Source: Corallium rubrum
Lineage: Eukaryota > Cnidaria > Anthozoa > Scleralcyonacea > Coralliidae
Assembly (NCBI GenBank): GCA_964035015.1
Contig: OZ035997.1
Coordinates: 69,243,042-69,307,041 of the forward strand
Length of the DNA: 64,000 nt
Direction: 5' to 3'
In this document: positions 38,823-49,808 of the stretch, one piece after another
Position numbering within the stretch: the first letter of the stretch is position 1
Layout of the letters: the number at the start of each line of letters is the position of its first letter
Position numbers and translations under genes: made by a program
The notes under the pieces: generated by a model
What the model was told of the DNA's origin: nothing
The model's input: the letters and a program-made list of their open reading frames with translations, nothing else
Database searches by the model: none

Positions 38823-39909
38823 CTCAGGCATTTTCTTTCTCTTCGACAGCTTAAACAACTTTACTATAATTTAATTTATCCTTATATTACTTATGCTATA
38901 ACCTCCTGGGGTAGCGCCTACAAATCGCATATACAGAAAGTTCAAGTCAAACAAAATCATATCGTTCGTGTTATTTTTTTGCAACCCTTTATGGCCAGGA
39001 CACAGACAGTGCTCTTCCATTACTTAACCTATTAGATCTCTTTACAGTCGAAAATATTTACAAAATCAAACTTCTAAAGTTTTCTTTTCAATGGCACACA
39101 AAACAACTGCCAAGTATTTTTAACCAACACTTCCATTATGCTAGTGAAGTTCATTCATATAACACAAGATATGCTTCAAAAGGTAACTTTTACAAAGCTC
39201 GTTTCAGGACAAATACTGGAAAACAAACTACATCAGCTATGGCAACTGAGCTCTGGCAACAACTGCCTACTGACTTTAAAGAACTCAATAGCTATAGCTT
39301 TTCAAAAAAGCTTAAGCAATATTTCTTGCAAAAACAAACTTCTGATTGATTTTCTGAATTCTGTTACTAATTTCTGATTTCTATCTGGATATGCCTAATT
39401 TTTTTTGTAAATATTTTATATTTTTTTAATATCTATTTCAAATATAATTAAATATGACTAGTATCTAACTCGAAAACCTCACGGTTTATTTAGATACTAG
39501 GCATTTCCTCATAAGTTTCATATTTTCAGTTAAAGTTTAAAGCATCTGTAACGTCATGTAAATCTGAAGGTAGTGTATTTGTAACTTAGTATGTAAAAAG
39601 TGAAATGTAAATAAAGTATTGTCTTGTCTTGTAAACAATCTTGAATGTATAAGGTTGAAGACGTAGGATACTTTAACTTTCACTTTAATTAATAAAATCG
39701 ACTAGCAGTGATATAACAAATACCACCGAATTACTCGAGTTTTTACAAGCTTATTCATGCTAAAAAGTTAAAATTATTCTAGATATAAGGTAGTTAGAGT
39801 TCTATAATCCTAAAAGTTACTAATAGAAGCGTTAATAAAACAATTTTTAAAACGGTTCGTTTTGCTAAAAGGGATAGAAAAAGGACTATTGGATCTGAGG
39901 TTATAAGGT

Positions 39910-40770
39910 TCAAGGTTCTTGGGCGGTAGTAAAGAATGAAGCTTGTGAGTGATCAGATACAATGTTTTTAAACAGTTTCTCGCACAGAATTTGACGGCGT
40001 TCTCTGAGCGTGGTTAATCCAGCGATGATCATGGCTTGTGAATAGGATAGGAATGGATGGATAATACAAAGAGCTCGACATTGTAACCGTTCTAGATCAT
40101 CGCTTAAGTATTCCGGTAGAGCATAATGGTACACCTGAGAAGCATATTCGATCACAGAACGAATGCAGGTAGTGTAAAATAAGCACAGATATTTTCCGGT
40201 ACACCAGCCCGCTTCAGTTGGACAAGAAAGTATAGTTTCTTTTGATGATTTAGACAAAACAGAATCGACATAGGCATTCCATCTAAGGTCATTGCTGACC
40301 ACAAGACCTAGAATTTTGACAGTTTTAACGACTTTGAGATATTTTTTATCAACTTTGATTAGATTGAAGGAGCGGGGCTGTTTGGAAAATTCAATGCGCA
40401 GTTCCTTAGATTTGGTTGGGTGTAATTCAAAACGGTTGTGATCAGACCATGACTGCATTTGGTCAACAACAGGTTGGATGAGGCTCGGCAACGATTTGGA
40501 TACGACTTCCGAAAAGGAGGTATCGTCGATAAATTTCCATAAGTTCAAAGATGGATGGGCTTTTAGGTCATTGATCATCAGAAGAAATAACCAAGGGCCT
40601 AATTTACTGCCTTGGGGTACTCCTACTGGAACGTGACGCCACTGGGAAAATAAATTGTCGGTAATTTTGATCCTTTGTTGTCTGTTAGTTAGAAAGTCAA
40701 CAATTCAATTCAAAACTGAAGGTTTAATGTCAAGAGTTTTTAATTTGTTGAGGAGAATGTTGTGGTTCAC
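39910..40770 (-). pseudogene. LINE ORF2: RT motifs B/C and thumb
   Basis: VGVPQGSKLGPWLF-like segment around 40600 (partly in another frame), LWKFIDDTSFSEVV (motif C with IDD, atypical), LGLVVSNDLRWNAYVD and thumb CIRSVIEYASQVYHYALP. Continuation of the RT interrupted at 41852. Confidence 0.78.
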
Positions 40771-40771
40771 C

Positions 40772-41852
40772 GCTCTCCTCCGCAGAGGTGAGGGTGTGCA
40801 CGCGAGGGAGAAGGCGCACAAGGGATGATGGGTAGAGGGAAAGAAAAGTAGCCTCTGCCAGATAATATGGCGCCCAAATTCCGTGATGGACTAGGCACCA
40901 GACTCGGAATTTAAATATATAATCAAATTTAACTTACGGAAAAGTTGCAAATCCATAAATTGTGAAGAAAGGACACATTTAAATTGCTGGCAGACATTTC
41001 TCAACTCGAGAATGTTAATATTGTTACAGAAGGATAGGATTTTCCAATTTTGAATTATGCAATTAAACATGTAAACAAACGCTACCCGAAAAAGTTTATA
41101 TCAAAAGACACTGAACTGTTTGTTGTAAACATAGATCTTACCTATGATAAGTTGCATGTATACACGTAGTGCATGTGGGACATCTACGAGCTTGGTGTAA
41201 TGTAGAAAGTTAGCGCTGAGAATATTCCAGCGCTGCATGTTCGTCGGCCTTGTTTATCAACGATTCAGCGTTCAATATTAAAACGTTTGTCAGTCTTGCA
41301 GCGTTTCGAATTTTGATTCGTTCCGCAGGTGATTTCCATTCTTCAGAACTAATAACGTCCAGAACAACATTCTAGACTAAGATCTTGAAGAAAACATTGT
41401 ACTTCGTGCAAACTATCGTCGTGCAAGCTATCGTCGCTATCTCCCATGCCAGAGAACCACAGATTTGTTACTTTACTGAAATCTCTTCGTATTCGGTTCG
41501 TTTCCGACTTCGAATTCGGCATTAAAAAATCCTTCTCCAGTGTATTTGCACTTATTGCAAAGCATTCTATATCTTCTTCTGCATTATGTTTATCGTAAAT
41601 TCATGTAATCGCACTATTTCTTCACGAAAATCGTCATGCTAACCTTTGATACTTAGATCTTGAAGGGACTGCTGAATTTCCCCCAAATCGTCGGGTTTTT
41701 ATGCCATTTACCGGAGAACCGCAAATCGTGCCAGAGAGCCGCACATTTATCTGACAGAGGCTTCTCGCCTCTTTTTCCACCTTCCCGACATTCTCCGCAC
41801 GCTTTACGATAGCCCGCGCGCCTGCGACAATTGCCGGAGGAGAGAGGTGGTC
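40772..41852. mobile_element. DNA transposon-like insertion with 10-bp TIRs
   Basis: About 1.08 kb inserted in the LINE. Inner ends CTCTCCTCCG and CGGAGGAGAG are inverted copies; flanks GTGGTTCACC and GTGGTCCACC are a 10-bp (one mismatch) direct duplication of the LINE codons for VDH. No transposase recognised. Right part repeats CCAGAGAACC(G/A)CA. Confidence 0.6.
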
Positions 41853-42862
41853 CACCAAATCAAAGGCTTTCCGGAAATCAAACACGGTTACTCGAACGCT
41901 TGCACCATTGCCATCGGTTGCTTTGGACCATTGATGGATCATAGAAATGAGGGCCATACAAGCAGAAGACTTCTCAATTCCGCCGTATTGGTTTGAATCA
42001 ATCAATCACCGATAAAATAGCTTGTTTGAGATCTTTTTCGATAATAAACTCTTCGGCAACTTTGGAGATAACGGGTGTTAAGGAAATGGGTCTAAGGTCT
42101 TTATTGATATCTTTAACAGGTTTGGTTTTAGGTATGGTGATAACAGTAGCCCTCTCCCAGTTAGTTGGCACAGTTTTTTTGTTGAACGAGCAATTGAGAA
42201 TTGAAGAATAGCAGCAAACTTGTTGAGGACCCACGAACTGGCATCATCAGGACCAGGGGCTTTGTCAGCTTGCAGTTGGGATAGTTTGCTGAATACCTCG
42301 GATGGGTTCACATGGATGGGCTGGTCATCGTACGAGGGAAGTCGTTGGTCATTGGTTATTGGATCGTAAGTCTTGCATGACGCTGAGAAACTCATCGTTG
42401 ATTTTGTTAGCTAATTCTTCAAGTTGTATGTTATCGGGATTAGGTAAGGCCAGGATGGGCTTCTGCATGCCACATAATTTTTTCACTTGTTTCCACCATT
42501 TTTTTAGGATCTTTGCTTTCTGTACTTTGGACTTTCTCTCTATAGAAGGATCTTCGGATGAGCTTACGTTCTTTGTTAACTTTGTTGAGATTTAATACCG
42601 TGAGATTTTCCTTGCCTTCAGCCAATGCTTTTTGTCTTTTCTTTATCAAGTTTTTAAATGAGATAGTCATCCATGGAGCATCTTGGTGGCAGGTGAGAAC
42701 TGACTTGAGAGGCATGAAGGTGTGAAGGCCAAGATTGACAACATCATTGAATGATTCAGACATCTGCTTACTATTTGTGTGGTCCTGGAAGACGATGTCC
42801 CAGTTAATGGAGCTTGATCCATCGTTCAATTCGTGCTGATGTTTTACAGTTGCGATTTCCAT
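41852..42862 (-). pseudogene. LINE ORF2: linker and RT up to motif A
   Basis: Frames give KLSQLQADKAPGPDDASSWV, RATVITIPKTKPVKDINK, LRPISLTPVISKVAEEFI, ACMALISMIHQW and VTVFDFRKAFDLVDH. Frame breaks near 42190 and 42000; the frame is cut at 41852 by the inserted element. Confidence 0.8.
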
Positions 42863-42869
42863 AGATCAC

Positions 42870-43262
42870 TTCAAGCGGCTTGTGATCAGTCACTAATGTA
42901 AATTCACTGCCATAGAGAAATAAATGAAAATGTTCAACAGACCAAACGATGGCCAACGCCTCTTTCAGTTTGCGAATAGCGTTCTTCTGGGTTTGTTAAT
43001 GCTCGGCTGGCATAAGCTATTACTTTCTGATCATCAGCTCCTGGTTTCTGTTGTGACAAAATCGCTGAAATTACCCCACAGAACTCGCGTCGACCACAAC
43101 GAATGTCTCTTTTTCTTTGTCAAAATAAGACATACACGGCACTGATGCTAATGCGGTTGTTAGCTTGTCGAAGCATACTCGGTGTTTTTGTTTCCATTCA
43201 AATCAAACGTACTTTTAGTGCATTCACGAACTGGAGCTGTCAGCGTAGCGAAATCAGGCAGG
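42870..43262 (-). pseudogene. Ty3/Gypsy RNase H fragment
   Basis: Minus-strand frames with PDFATLTAPVREC and, further on with stops, the RNase H core region. Joined in the ancestral element to the RT at 44597-44906, from which it is split by a hAT-like insertion. Confidence 0.6.
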
Positions 43263-44728
43263 GGCGGATTTAGGAATTCGAGAACGTCAGTCAAACTTGT
43301 TCTCCACAGTTTTACGGGGGTCCAGGTAAAATTTTTGAAATTGGGCTCTCTAAAATGGCATTTCCCGCGATCTGACAGCACATCTGAGCATAATTTTGAA
43401 ACTTTTAAAACATCTTTTTAAGGGCACATTTTATCATGTTTACAAAATATTTTGTCGAAATTGGATGGTTTTTTTAAACTTTATTGAGAAAATTATATAG
43501 CATTTATACGTATATTTACAAAGCTAACTAAAATATTAGTTAGCCAAATGAGACAGGCGCAAGGCGCAAACACCCATGTTTTCTAAAAATTAACTGATTA
43601 TTCATTGTCTCAAAGACCTTGTAGTGTGGAATTTTCTCTAATTTAATAAATTATATCTTACCTACCGACTATAATACATTAAGACTATAAAGCTTAGATA
43701 AACCTGAGGTCATATTTCACGAACACGCTGTTAAAATATATCTCATCAGAGCGAGATAGCGAGACTAACAATAATTTGAAAACAGTATTAATTTCAAAAT
43801 CATGAAAGGAAAGATCCAATTTAACTAAACCTTGGCTTAATGATCAATTGATTTTTCAAATTCATATACTGTAAGAGCTCCTGGCAAGCGTGAAATATGC
43901 TAACTGATGCCGCCTAATTGCTAAATAAATATATGTCTGAACTCTAAACTCAGACTTCACTCGGATGCAAAATGATAAATAATACAATATTGAGACTGCA
44001 CAAAAACGCATAGTCATATATTCGACTCTAGACTGTAGATTGAACAAGACGACCTCAACTTACCAGTCTTACCTTACAGCAGTGGGGGAATATATAAACA
44101 TGATGTAAATGACTCCGCGCCAAAATTCAGAAGCTCGAAATGCTTCCAATCGCATCTAAATGTTCCTCGCTTGCAATAAATCGATGACTGTGTAATCTAG
44201 ATGACAAATCATCATAGATTTTGCGCAGTATTTCTTCATCGTTGCTGTTAAAAGCACCGTTCGAAAACGCTTATACAGAACTCATGACTGAAACACAGTG
44301 AGAAGTGACAAGCCTTCAATGAATAAATTACTCAGTATCTCAGCTGACTCAACAATCGATGGTTGGTCAGAAATGACACCAGGTCGAGGCAAATCGGTAA
44401 AAAATGACACTAGGTCGAGGCAAATCGGTCAAAAATGACACCAGGTCGAGGCAGATCGGTCAAATTGATCAAACACCAATCAGATCTCTCCGCACACCAG
44501 GCAAAACTCTCAAAACGAATGCTGACCGCCGGTCATCCCTGCCCGGTGTTTGCTGACTCGCAAATTACGATAAAGGCGAATTTGAAACCTAAGATGTTAT
44601 GCTGCGACTGCCAGACGATTAGAAGACAGCTTGAGATTAAAATATTGTGTGATTGCACAATTATTCTTGTGATTTTTTACGTCAGTCGCGTGACCGGTCT
44701 GATGTATGCTAAATCCGCCACTGTCAGG
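43263..44728. mobile_element. hAT-like non-autonomous DNA transposon
   Basis: About 1.46 kb with ends CAGGGGCGGATTTAG and its inverted partner CAGTGGCGGATTTAG, a hAT-type terminus. The flanking Gypsy sequence shows a 5-bp TCAGG duplication. No transposase frame recognised. Inside is a 3-copy, about 31-bp tandem repeat (44375-44465). Confidence 0.6.
44375..44465. repeat. 31-bp tandem repeat, 3 copies
   Basis: Unit AATGACACCAGGTCGAGGCA plus AATCGGTCAAA, within the hAT-like element. Confidence 0.85.
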
Positions 44729-44906
44729 GATGTATTTACTGCTGTAGTTGGCCATTCCCAAAAAACGTCGGACGTCGTGTACACTCGAAGGCTGTTGAGC
44801 ATTGAGTAAATCGTTTACTCGCTTTGGGTCTGGTTGTGTGCCTTCTTTGGAAAATATCTGTCCAAAGAATTCAAGTGTGTTGCTGAGGAAATTACATTTT
44901 GGATCC
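44597..44906 (-). pseudogene. Ty3/Gypsy reverse transcriptase, C-terminal part
   Basis: LEFFGQIFSKEGTQPDPKRV and DVRRFLGMANYSSKYIPD are the standard connection region of Gypsy RTs. After IPD the frame runs into the hAT-like element. Its start is fused to a LINE RT at GGATCC near 44906. Confidence 0.85.
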
Positions 44907-44909
44907 TTG

Positions 44910-46993
44910 TGGAATTCCACATATCATTGTTTGTTTAGTTGATTCAATTCCATCCAGTATAACATACTGTTTTCTATTAGAAAGATAACTATTGAACTAA
45001 TTTAATGGTAACCCTCGAATTCCATAGCACTCCAATTTTTGAAGCAGTATGGCATGGTTTACGGTTTCAAAAGCTTTAGAAAAATCCAAAAAGACACCAC
45101 ATGTATACAGTTTTTTGTCTATTGCCCTTCTAAGAGTTTCAGTAATTTCTGTTATAGCATGTGCTGTCGAGTGGTTTTTTCGAAAACCAAACGGAAATTG
45201 GAAGAGAATATCTTTTTTTCTCAATATAATTTATTAATTGTTTGTATACCAATTTCTCGAATATTTGCGTAAACGTAGATAAAGTTGAAATTGGACGATA
45301 ATTTGTTGGGTCATATATTTCTCCTTTATCTACTGGTGTTTCCCGTGAAACTTTTAAATAATCTTGGAACTATTCCCTGAAGTAATGACTGATTAAAAAT
45401 TGTAGTCATTACATCTGTTATGTAATTACAAGCAAGTTTAATGCACTTTTTAGGAATTCCAATTGATGATTTTTTTAAATTCATTGCCATGATTTCATCA
45501 TGTACCTCATAAATATGAATACTGCGAAACATAAAACTTTTTCTAAAGGATCGTTTAATATACTGACTCGGAGTGAAGTTACTACTCGGAAGCTGGCTGG
45601 CAAGATTACATCCGATGTTAACAAAATGTGTATTTAGTTGATGAGCTATGCTAGACTTATCAGTGTAGTATTTATTGTTTCTCAAAAGTTTTGTAATTTT
45701 TGATTGACGATTTTTATTTTTTCTTTTGATTATCATACCATTCAGCTTCCAAGTTGTTTTCAAATTGTCGCTATGTATTTTAAATTGCCGCTTGAAATAG
45801 TTCTCCTGGCCGCTTCTTTAAACTTATTGAGTTTATTACTATACTTTATATATACGTACTTTGGCTGTGTCCTTACTTTGGTTATCCATGGCTTTGTTAG
45901 TTGTTTTCTTTTGGTGTTGGATAATTTATGCAATGGTGCATGCTTATCGGAAATTTGTTGTAGCATAGTGACTACGTTATTCATGCTTTCATTTACATCG
46001 TCACTTATGAGACTGTCAAAGTCAACACCTTCAACATCTCTCATAAATGATGTACTGTCAAATTTAGAAAAGTCCCAAAAGTACACTGGCAACTGGTCTG
46101 TAATATCAGCTAAACATATACCTGCTTTTATAACCTTTTCTGGTACATTACAATATATATGATCAATTAATGTTGAGGTATGATTAGTAAGTAATTCTTG
46201 TAGCTTTAGTAATCAGTGGTAAGAATCCACAATCAAGCAACATATCCAAATAATCCAATGTTTGGCTATCTTTATTATAATTCAAACAATTTATGTTAAT
46301 ATCCCCCAGAATAAATACCTCCTTATTTCTATCGTTTAAATTTGTTAATTGTTCTGCCAGAGCTTCTCTAAATTGTATTATGTCTCTGGTTGGATGACGA
46401 TAAATGCAGCCAATAACAATATTCTTTTGTTTTGCAAACATTATTTCAATCCAGCATGACTCACAGCCATCAATATTTAGCTCCAGGTCATGCCTTCTGA
46501 TGAAAGCTAATTGTTTTGATAAAAAAGTCCAACTCCTCCCACAGAGGTTTTACAATTGCTATTTAGAAAAACATATCCTGGTATATTAATGTTGTAGGCA
46601 TGGTTATCTTTTATGTTTGTTTCAGAGATAGCAATAATGTCTGGGGGGTACATATTTTACAGTACATGTAACGTCTTCCAGTAAGGAAAACATTTTTCTC
46701 AAGCTTCGCATGTTATAATGCGTCAGCGAAAAGCCATGTTGCTTGTTTGATTTATAAAGTATATTCCCAGTTTGTTTGATTGTATAATATTTTGATTCAA
46801 TATAATTATCGTACGTTCTATCTTGCATATCGGCTTCTCTTTCTGGACTTGTTATTATATCTTGAAAGAGGTCTTTTGACTCAAAATTTAACTCCAAATA
46901 TACCCATCCGCCAGTTACTTTAAGAAACTCTTGGCTATCAAGGTCATAAAATGGTAGTTCACGCAGAATATTTTGCTCTAGATCCATGAACAT
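44910..46993 (-). pseudogene. LINE ORF2, broken
   Basis: 46622-46993: N-terminus (YDLDSQEFLKVTGGWVYLEL, LTHYNMRSLRKM). 46184-46441: endonuclease (VIGCIYRHPTRDIIQFREAL, ILGDININCL). 45760-46092 and 45326-45763: linker and RT start. 44997-45224: [30 protein letters not shown] (motif A). Ends at motif B (CGIPQGS). No catalytic motif C remains. Confidence 0.8.
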
Positions 46994-47105
46994 GGATTTT
47001 TACTATGTATAACAAGCATTACTTAATAATATAACTTTCACACACATCTACAGTATATACAGTGTACTCACGTAGATTATGTTTTGGTAAATCTTACTGT
47101 AAGGT

Positions 47106-47846
47106 TTAGCGATGTTCTTCTTGAAACTTAAGCAAGTCTTCTTCGGTGTTAAAAGCGAAAATTGTCGTGTCGTCTGCTTCTCTTAGATGTATTCTACCAT
47201 TATTAGACCAAATATACTTCCATCGTAGGCCTAATCGCTTTTTGACTTTATTTATTTTGCCAAAGAGTTGCCTTCGATGGGGGGTAAGAGATTCTGAGAT
47301 GAAAATATCTGCACTTGACTGAACGTCAAGCCCCTGGAGATCCTTTGCCTTCTTGTTCACAAGCTTCTTCCGTTTGGAATAGAATTAATTTCTTACAGTT
47401 CGTCGTGTGAATTTCACGATTAACTTCGGAGGGGAATCAGGTTTATATGAGGGAATAGGATGAGCAATTGAGATGTCTTGGTCGCCAATATTGACACCGA
47501 TCAACTCTCCAACAGAGCATACAACAGCTTCGGACTGACCTTCGTCTTTTGCTTCAACACCCGTTATCTCAAGGCAATCCCTTCGTAAATATTGTGCCAG
47601 CTCCTCAGTCGTATTGTAAGCATCTAAGGCTCTTTCCTCTGTCGCCTTTAGTTCTTTCCTCATGTTGGTGATATCCGTTTTACAATGGACTGCCTTTTCG
47701 TTCGCCGACCGAATTTGATTTAACAATTCGTCATATTTGTCTGACAAAAATCTGACTGACTTCTGAAGATCATCAAATGTTCCATTTAGCTTCTCTAGTT
47801 TTGAATTAATAGGACCTACAATCAGTGACAAAATACCTTGGGACAC
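47106..47846 (-). pseudogene. LINE ORF1 protein (coiled coil plus nucleic-acid-binding domains)
   Basis: Frame 47385-47846: a coiled coil (LEKLNGTFDDLQKSVRFLSD..), then an RRM-like part (CLEITGVEAKDEG...PPKLIVKFTRR). Frame 47106-47360: C-terminal domain (ADIFISESLTPHRRQLFGKI, WKYIWSNNGRIHLRE). A frameshift at about 47380 separates them. Order matches L1-type ORF1 proteins. Confidence 0.75.
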
Positions 47847-48216
47847 TTCGTGTTTGTAGGTTAAATTTAATACATTTTTTCTCGTGATAGAGTTTATCCC
47901 TCCCTCCTCCCTTTACAATGTTGACTTGGAAATAAGGGACGCTGTGAACGTAAAAATGAGCGCTTAAATAGTCACCAACATTGAACAGGGGGGCCGGGGG
48001 AACATAAAACGGAAAATGTTGCTTTTTAAGTTGAAGTGTCCCAACACTTTTCTCACTGATTGTAGTTCCTTCTCCAAAAGATCTTTGACCTGTGTAAGAG
48101 TAATTGAAGCCATACCGGCTTTTAATATCGAATTTGGCTAGGCTTTGGCAGATTAGATGTGATCCGCCATTGCTGTCATTGCTTCTTCCTTGTATCTATA
48201 CAGTCCTACGTATGCG

Positions 48217-48694
48217 CTAAACGTAGTATGCTTGTGAAAGGTCTAGTTTTGTAAAGTACTTTGCTCCATTTAGTGCAAAACTGATATCGTTCACAGTAGG
48301 TATCGGATGTCGTACTCGTATTGATTCGTTTACGAGTCTCATATCAACGCATATTCGAACTCGGTCATCTTTCTTTGGTACAGCTACTATTGGTAAAACC
48401 CATGGTGTTGCTTGATCTTTTGGCACTCGTTCAATAACATCTACTTTCTCGAGTTCTTTCAGCGCATCTTTGACCTTGTCGCGAATATGATATGGAATTC
48501 ATCTTTGCGGCTGAGATTTTGGGACTTCTTCTTTGTCGATATCTATCTAGTTTCACTGCCTCGGCTTTTAACTTTCCCAATCCCTGGAGTACTTTCGCAT
48601 GTTTCTTAAGTATAGTGTTCAAATGTAAACTAATTAACCCTAGATCTTGAGCTGTGGAAAGCGATAAAAGATTTCCGCAGTTTTCACCTTTCAC
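48217..48694 (-). pseudogene. Gypsy reverse transcriptase, N-terminal part
   Basis: 48431-48694: the region ahead of RT (TAQDLGLISL). 48217-48426: PWVLPIVAVPKKDDRVRICV, DMRLVNESIRVRHPIPTVND and FTKLDLSQAYY (motif A with the catalytic D). Ends where the LINE-flanking sequence starts. The YVDD region is missing from all fragments in this window. Confidence 0.82.
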
Positions 48695-48718
48695 TGCGTA
48701 GAATGTCGCGACGGAAAT

Positions 48719-49009
48719 TCACTTGCGTGTCTCAATAACAGCTTCAAATTTCCCAATGAATTTAACGGGTTTCGTTGCAGTGTACGCAAATGCTATAGTG
48801 TTTGTATTTTCTATTTTAACTCCGGTCATTCCTGAATATGTCTGCTCGTCAATAACATTAATCGTTGCTCTGGTATCGACTGTCATCTTGAAGGATGCTC
48901 TGGCTACTTTCACTTTCAATTTGGCGTTGTTTTCACGTTTGGCCTTCATCGTATATAAATACTTTTCGTCAGAATCCGAACTTGCGTCTTTAGCCAGGGG
49001 GTTCAACAC
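48719..49009 (-). pseudogene. Gypsy aspartic protease, catalytic motif altered
   Basis: VARASFKMTVDTRATINVID places the protease active site at DTR where the family has DTG or DSG, so the enzyme is probably dead. Ends AVIETRK near the next stop. Confidence 0.75.
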
Positions 49010-49425
49010 TTTATTTTGAGCATTCCGCGGTTTTTGTGACTTCTGAGCGTTGTATCTTGATCTCCGAGACTTACTTTTGCAGACTTTAGCAAAGTGATCT
49101 GCTTTCCCGCAGTTATTACAAGTTTACCTTTCGCTGGGCAACATCCGTCGTGAGGAAATGCACGCCCACAATATTGACAGGTTGTAGCGACTTTAGCGTT
49201 GTTTAAATCGAGTTTGTTTGTCTCCGTATCGACTGCTTCTTTGGATACGATTTCTTTTGCGTGGAAAGAGCTCTGTTCATCGCGTCGTCCTTTCAAGAGC
49301 ATTGCTTTCAAGTCAAACTTCGGGTCGCGTAGAGCACGTTTACGAATCTTTGACGACGTTCCCCCAATAATTATCTGCTCCTCGATTTCAAACTCCACAT
49401 TGATAAATTCACATGTTTCGGCCAT
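49003..49425 (-). pseudogene. Gypsy Gag, C-terminal part with zinc knuckle
   Basis: IEEQIIIGGTSSKIRKRALR is the typical Gag end, followed by CQYCGRAFPHDGCCPAKGK, a CCHC-type knuckle. Frame damaged after about 49110. Confidence 0.75.
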
Positions 49426-49429
49426 CGTT

Positions 49430-49768
49430 CATAGGCGTGTGTGGAACTCATCAAGCATTTCGTTAGGGGCTTGAGTAGTTTGGCGAAAACGATAAACTTC
49501 ATACCTTCGGTTTTTCTGCGGGTCGAAGTATTCCTTCAATTTGCCTTTTGGCGGTTTCATATTTGTCGTCGTTACCAGTTTCAGGTAATTGCTTAAAAAT
49601 CTCCCTTACTCGAGATCCAGCCTGATAAAAGAGAGCGAGCTTGCGTTTGTTGTCGGTTATACCACTGGCGGTCATTAAAATTTCAAAATCCGATTGCCAA
49701 TTGTTCCATCGAGTTGCAATGATTGTTTTTATGTTGTGATATTCGGGTGTCTTTTGAACAACGAACAC
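49430..49768 (-). pseudogene. Gypsy Gag, N-terminal part
   Basis: YHNIKTIIATRWNNWQSDFE, LALFYQAGSRVREIFKQLPE and, after a frame change, FRQTTQAPNEMLDEFHTRL: the usual Gag helices. Broken near 49495. Confidence 0.7.
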
Positions 49769-49808
49769 TAAAGTTATTTAATATTTTGTAATTAACGCCC
49801 AAATTTAA

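Larger units (their letters stand above)
35760..39640 (+). mobile_element. Degenerate non-LTR retrotransposon with ORF1 end and ORF2
   Basis: Plus-strand LINE: tail of ORF1 (35769-36044), ORF2 N-terminus (36239-36556), endonuclease (about 36557-37140), linker and RT (37387-38822), thumb (38820-39377) and a 3' end with CTTGTCTTGT near 39630. Full of stops and frameshifts. Same family as the minus-strand copy at 44.9-48.19 kb. It separates two Gypsy fragments. Confidence 0.8.
39880..42862 (-). mobile_element. Non-LTR retrotransposon (same family as 25.0-26.4 kb), with an internal insertion
   Basis: Minus-strand LINE. From 5': linker region (42440-42862), RT fingers (42078-42395, 41998-42234), motif A region (41852-42005), then a foreign insertion 40772-41852, then the rest of RT and the thumb (39910-40770). 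It sits between Gypsy fragments. Confidence 0.82.
44906..48190 (-). mobile_element. Degenerate non-LTR retrotransposon with ORF1, lacking its 3' end
   Basis: Minus-strand LINE of the 35.8-39.6 kb family: ORF1 (47846 to 47106), ORF2 N-terminus (46993-46622), endonuclease (about 46441-46184), linker (46092-45326), RT (45224-44910). It stops right after the IPQGS of RT motif B, where Gypsy sequence begins, so the 3' end was lost by a deletion. Confidence 0.8.
48200..49780 (-). mobile_element. Ty3/Gypsy retrotransposon, 5' internal part
   Basis: Minus-strand gag, zinc knuckle, protease and start of RT in order. LTRs were not found. Continues, in pieces separated by later insertions, at 44597-44906, 42870-43262 and probably 35447-35740. 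Confidence 0.8.
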
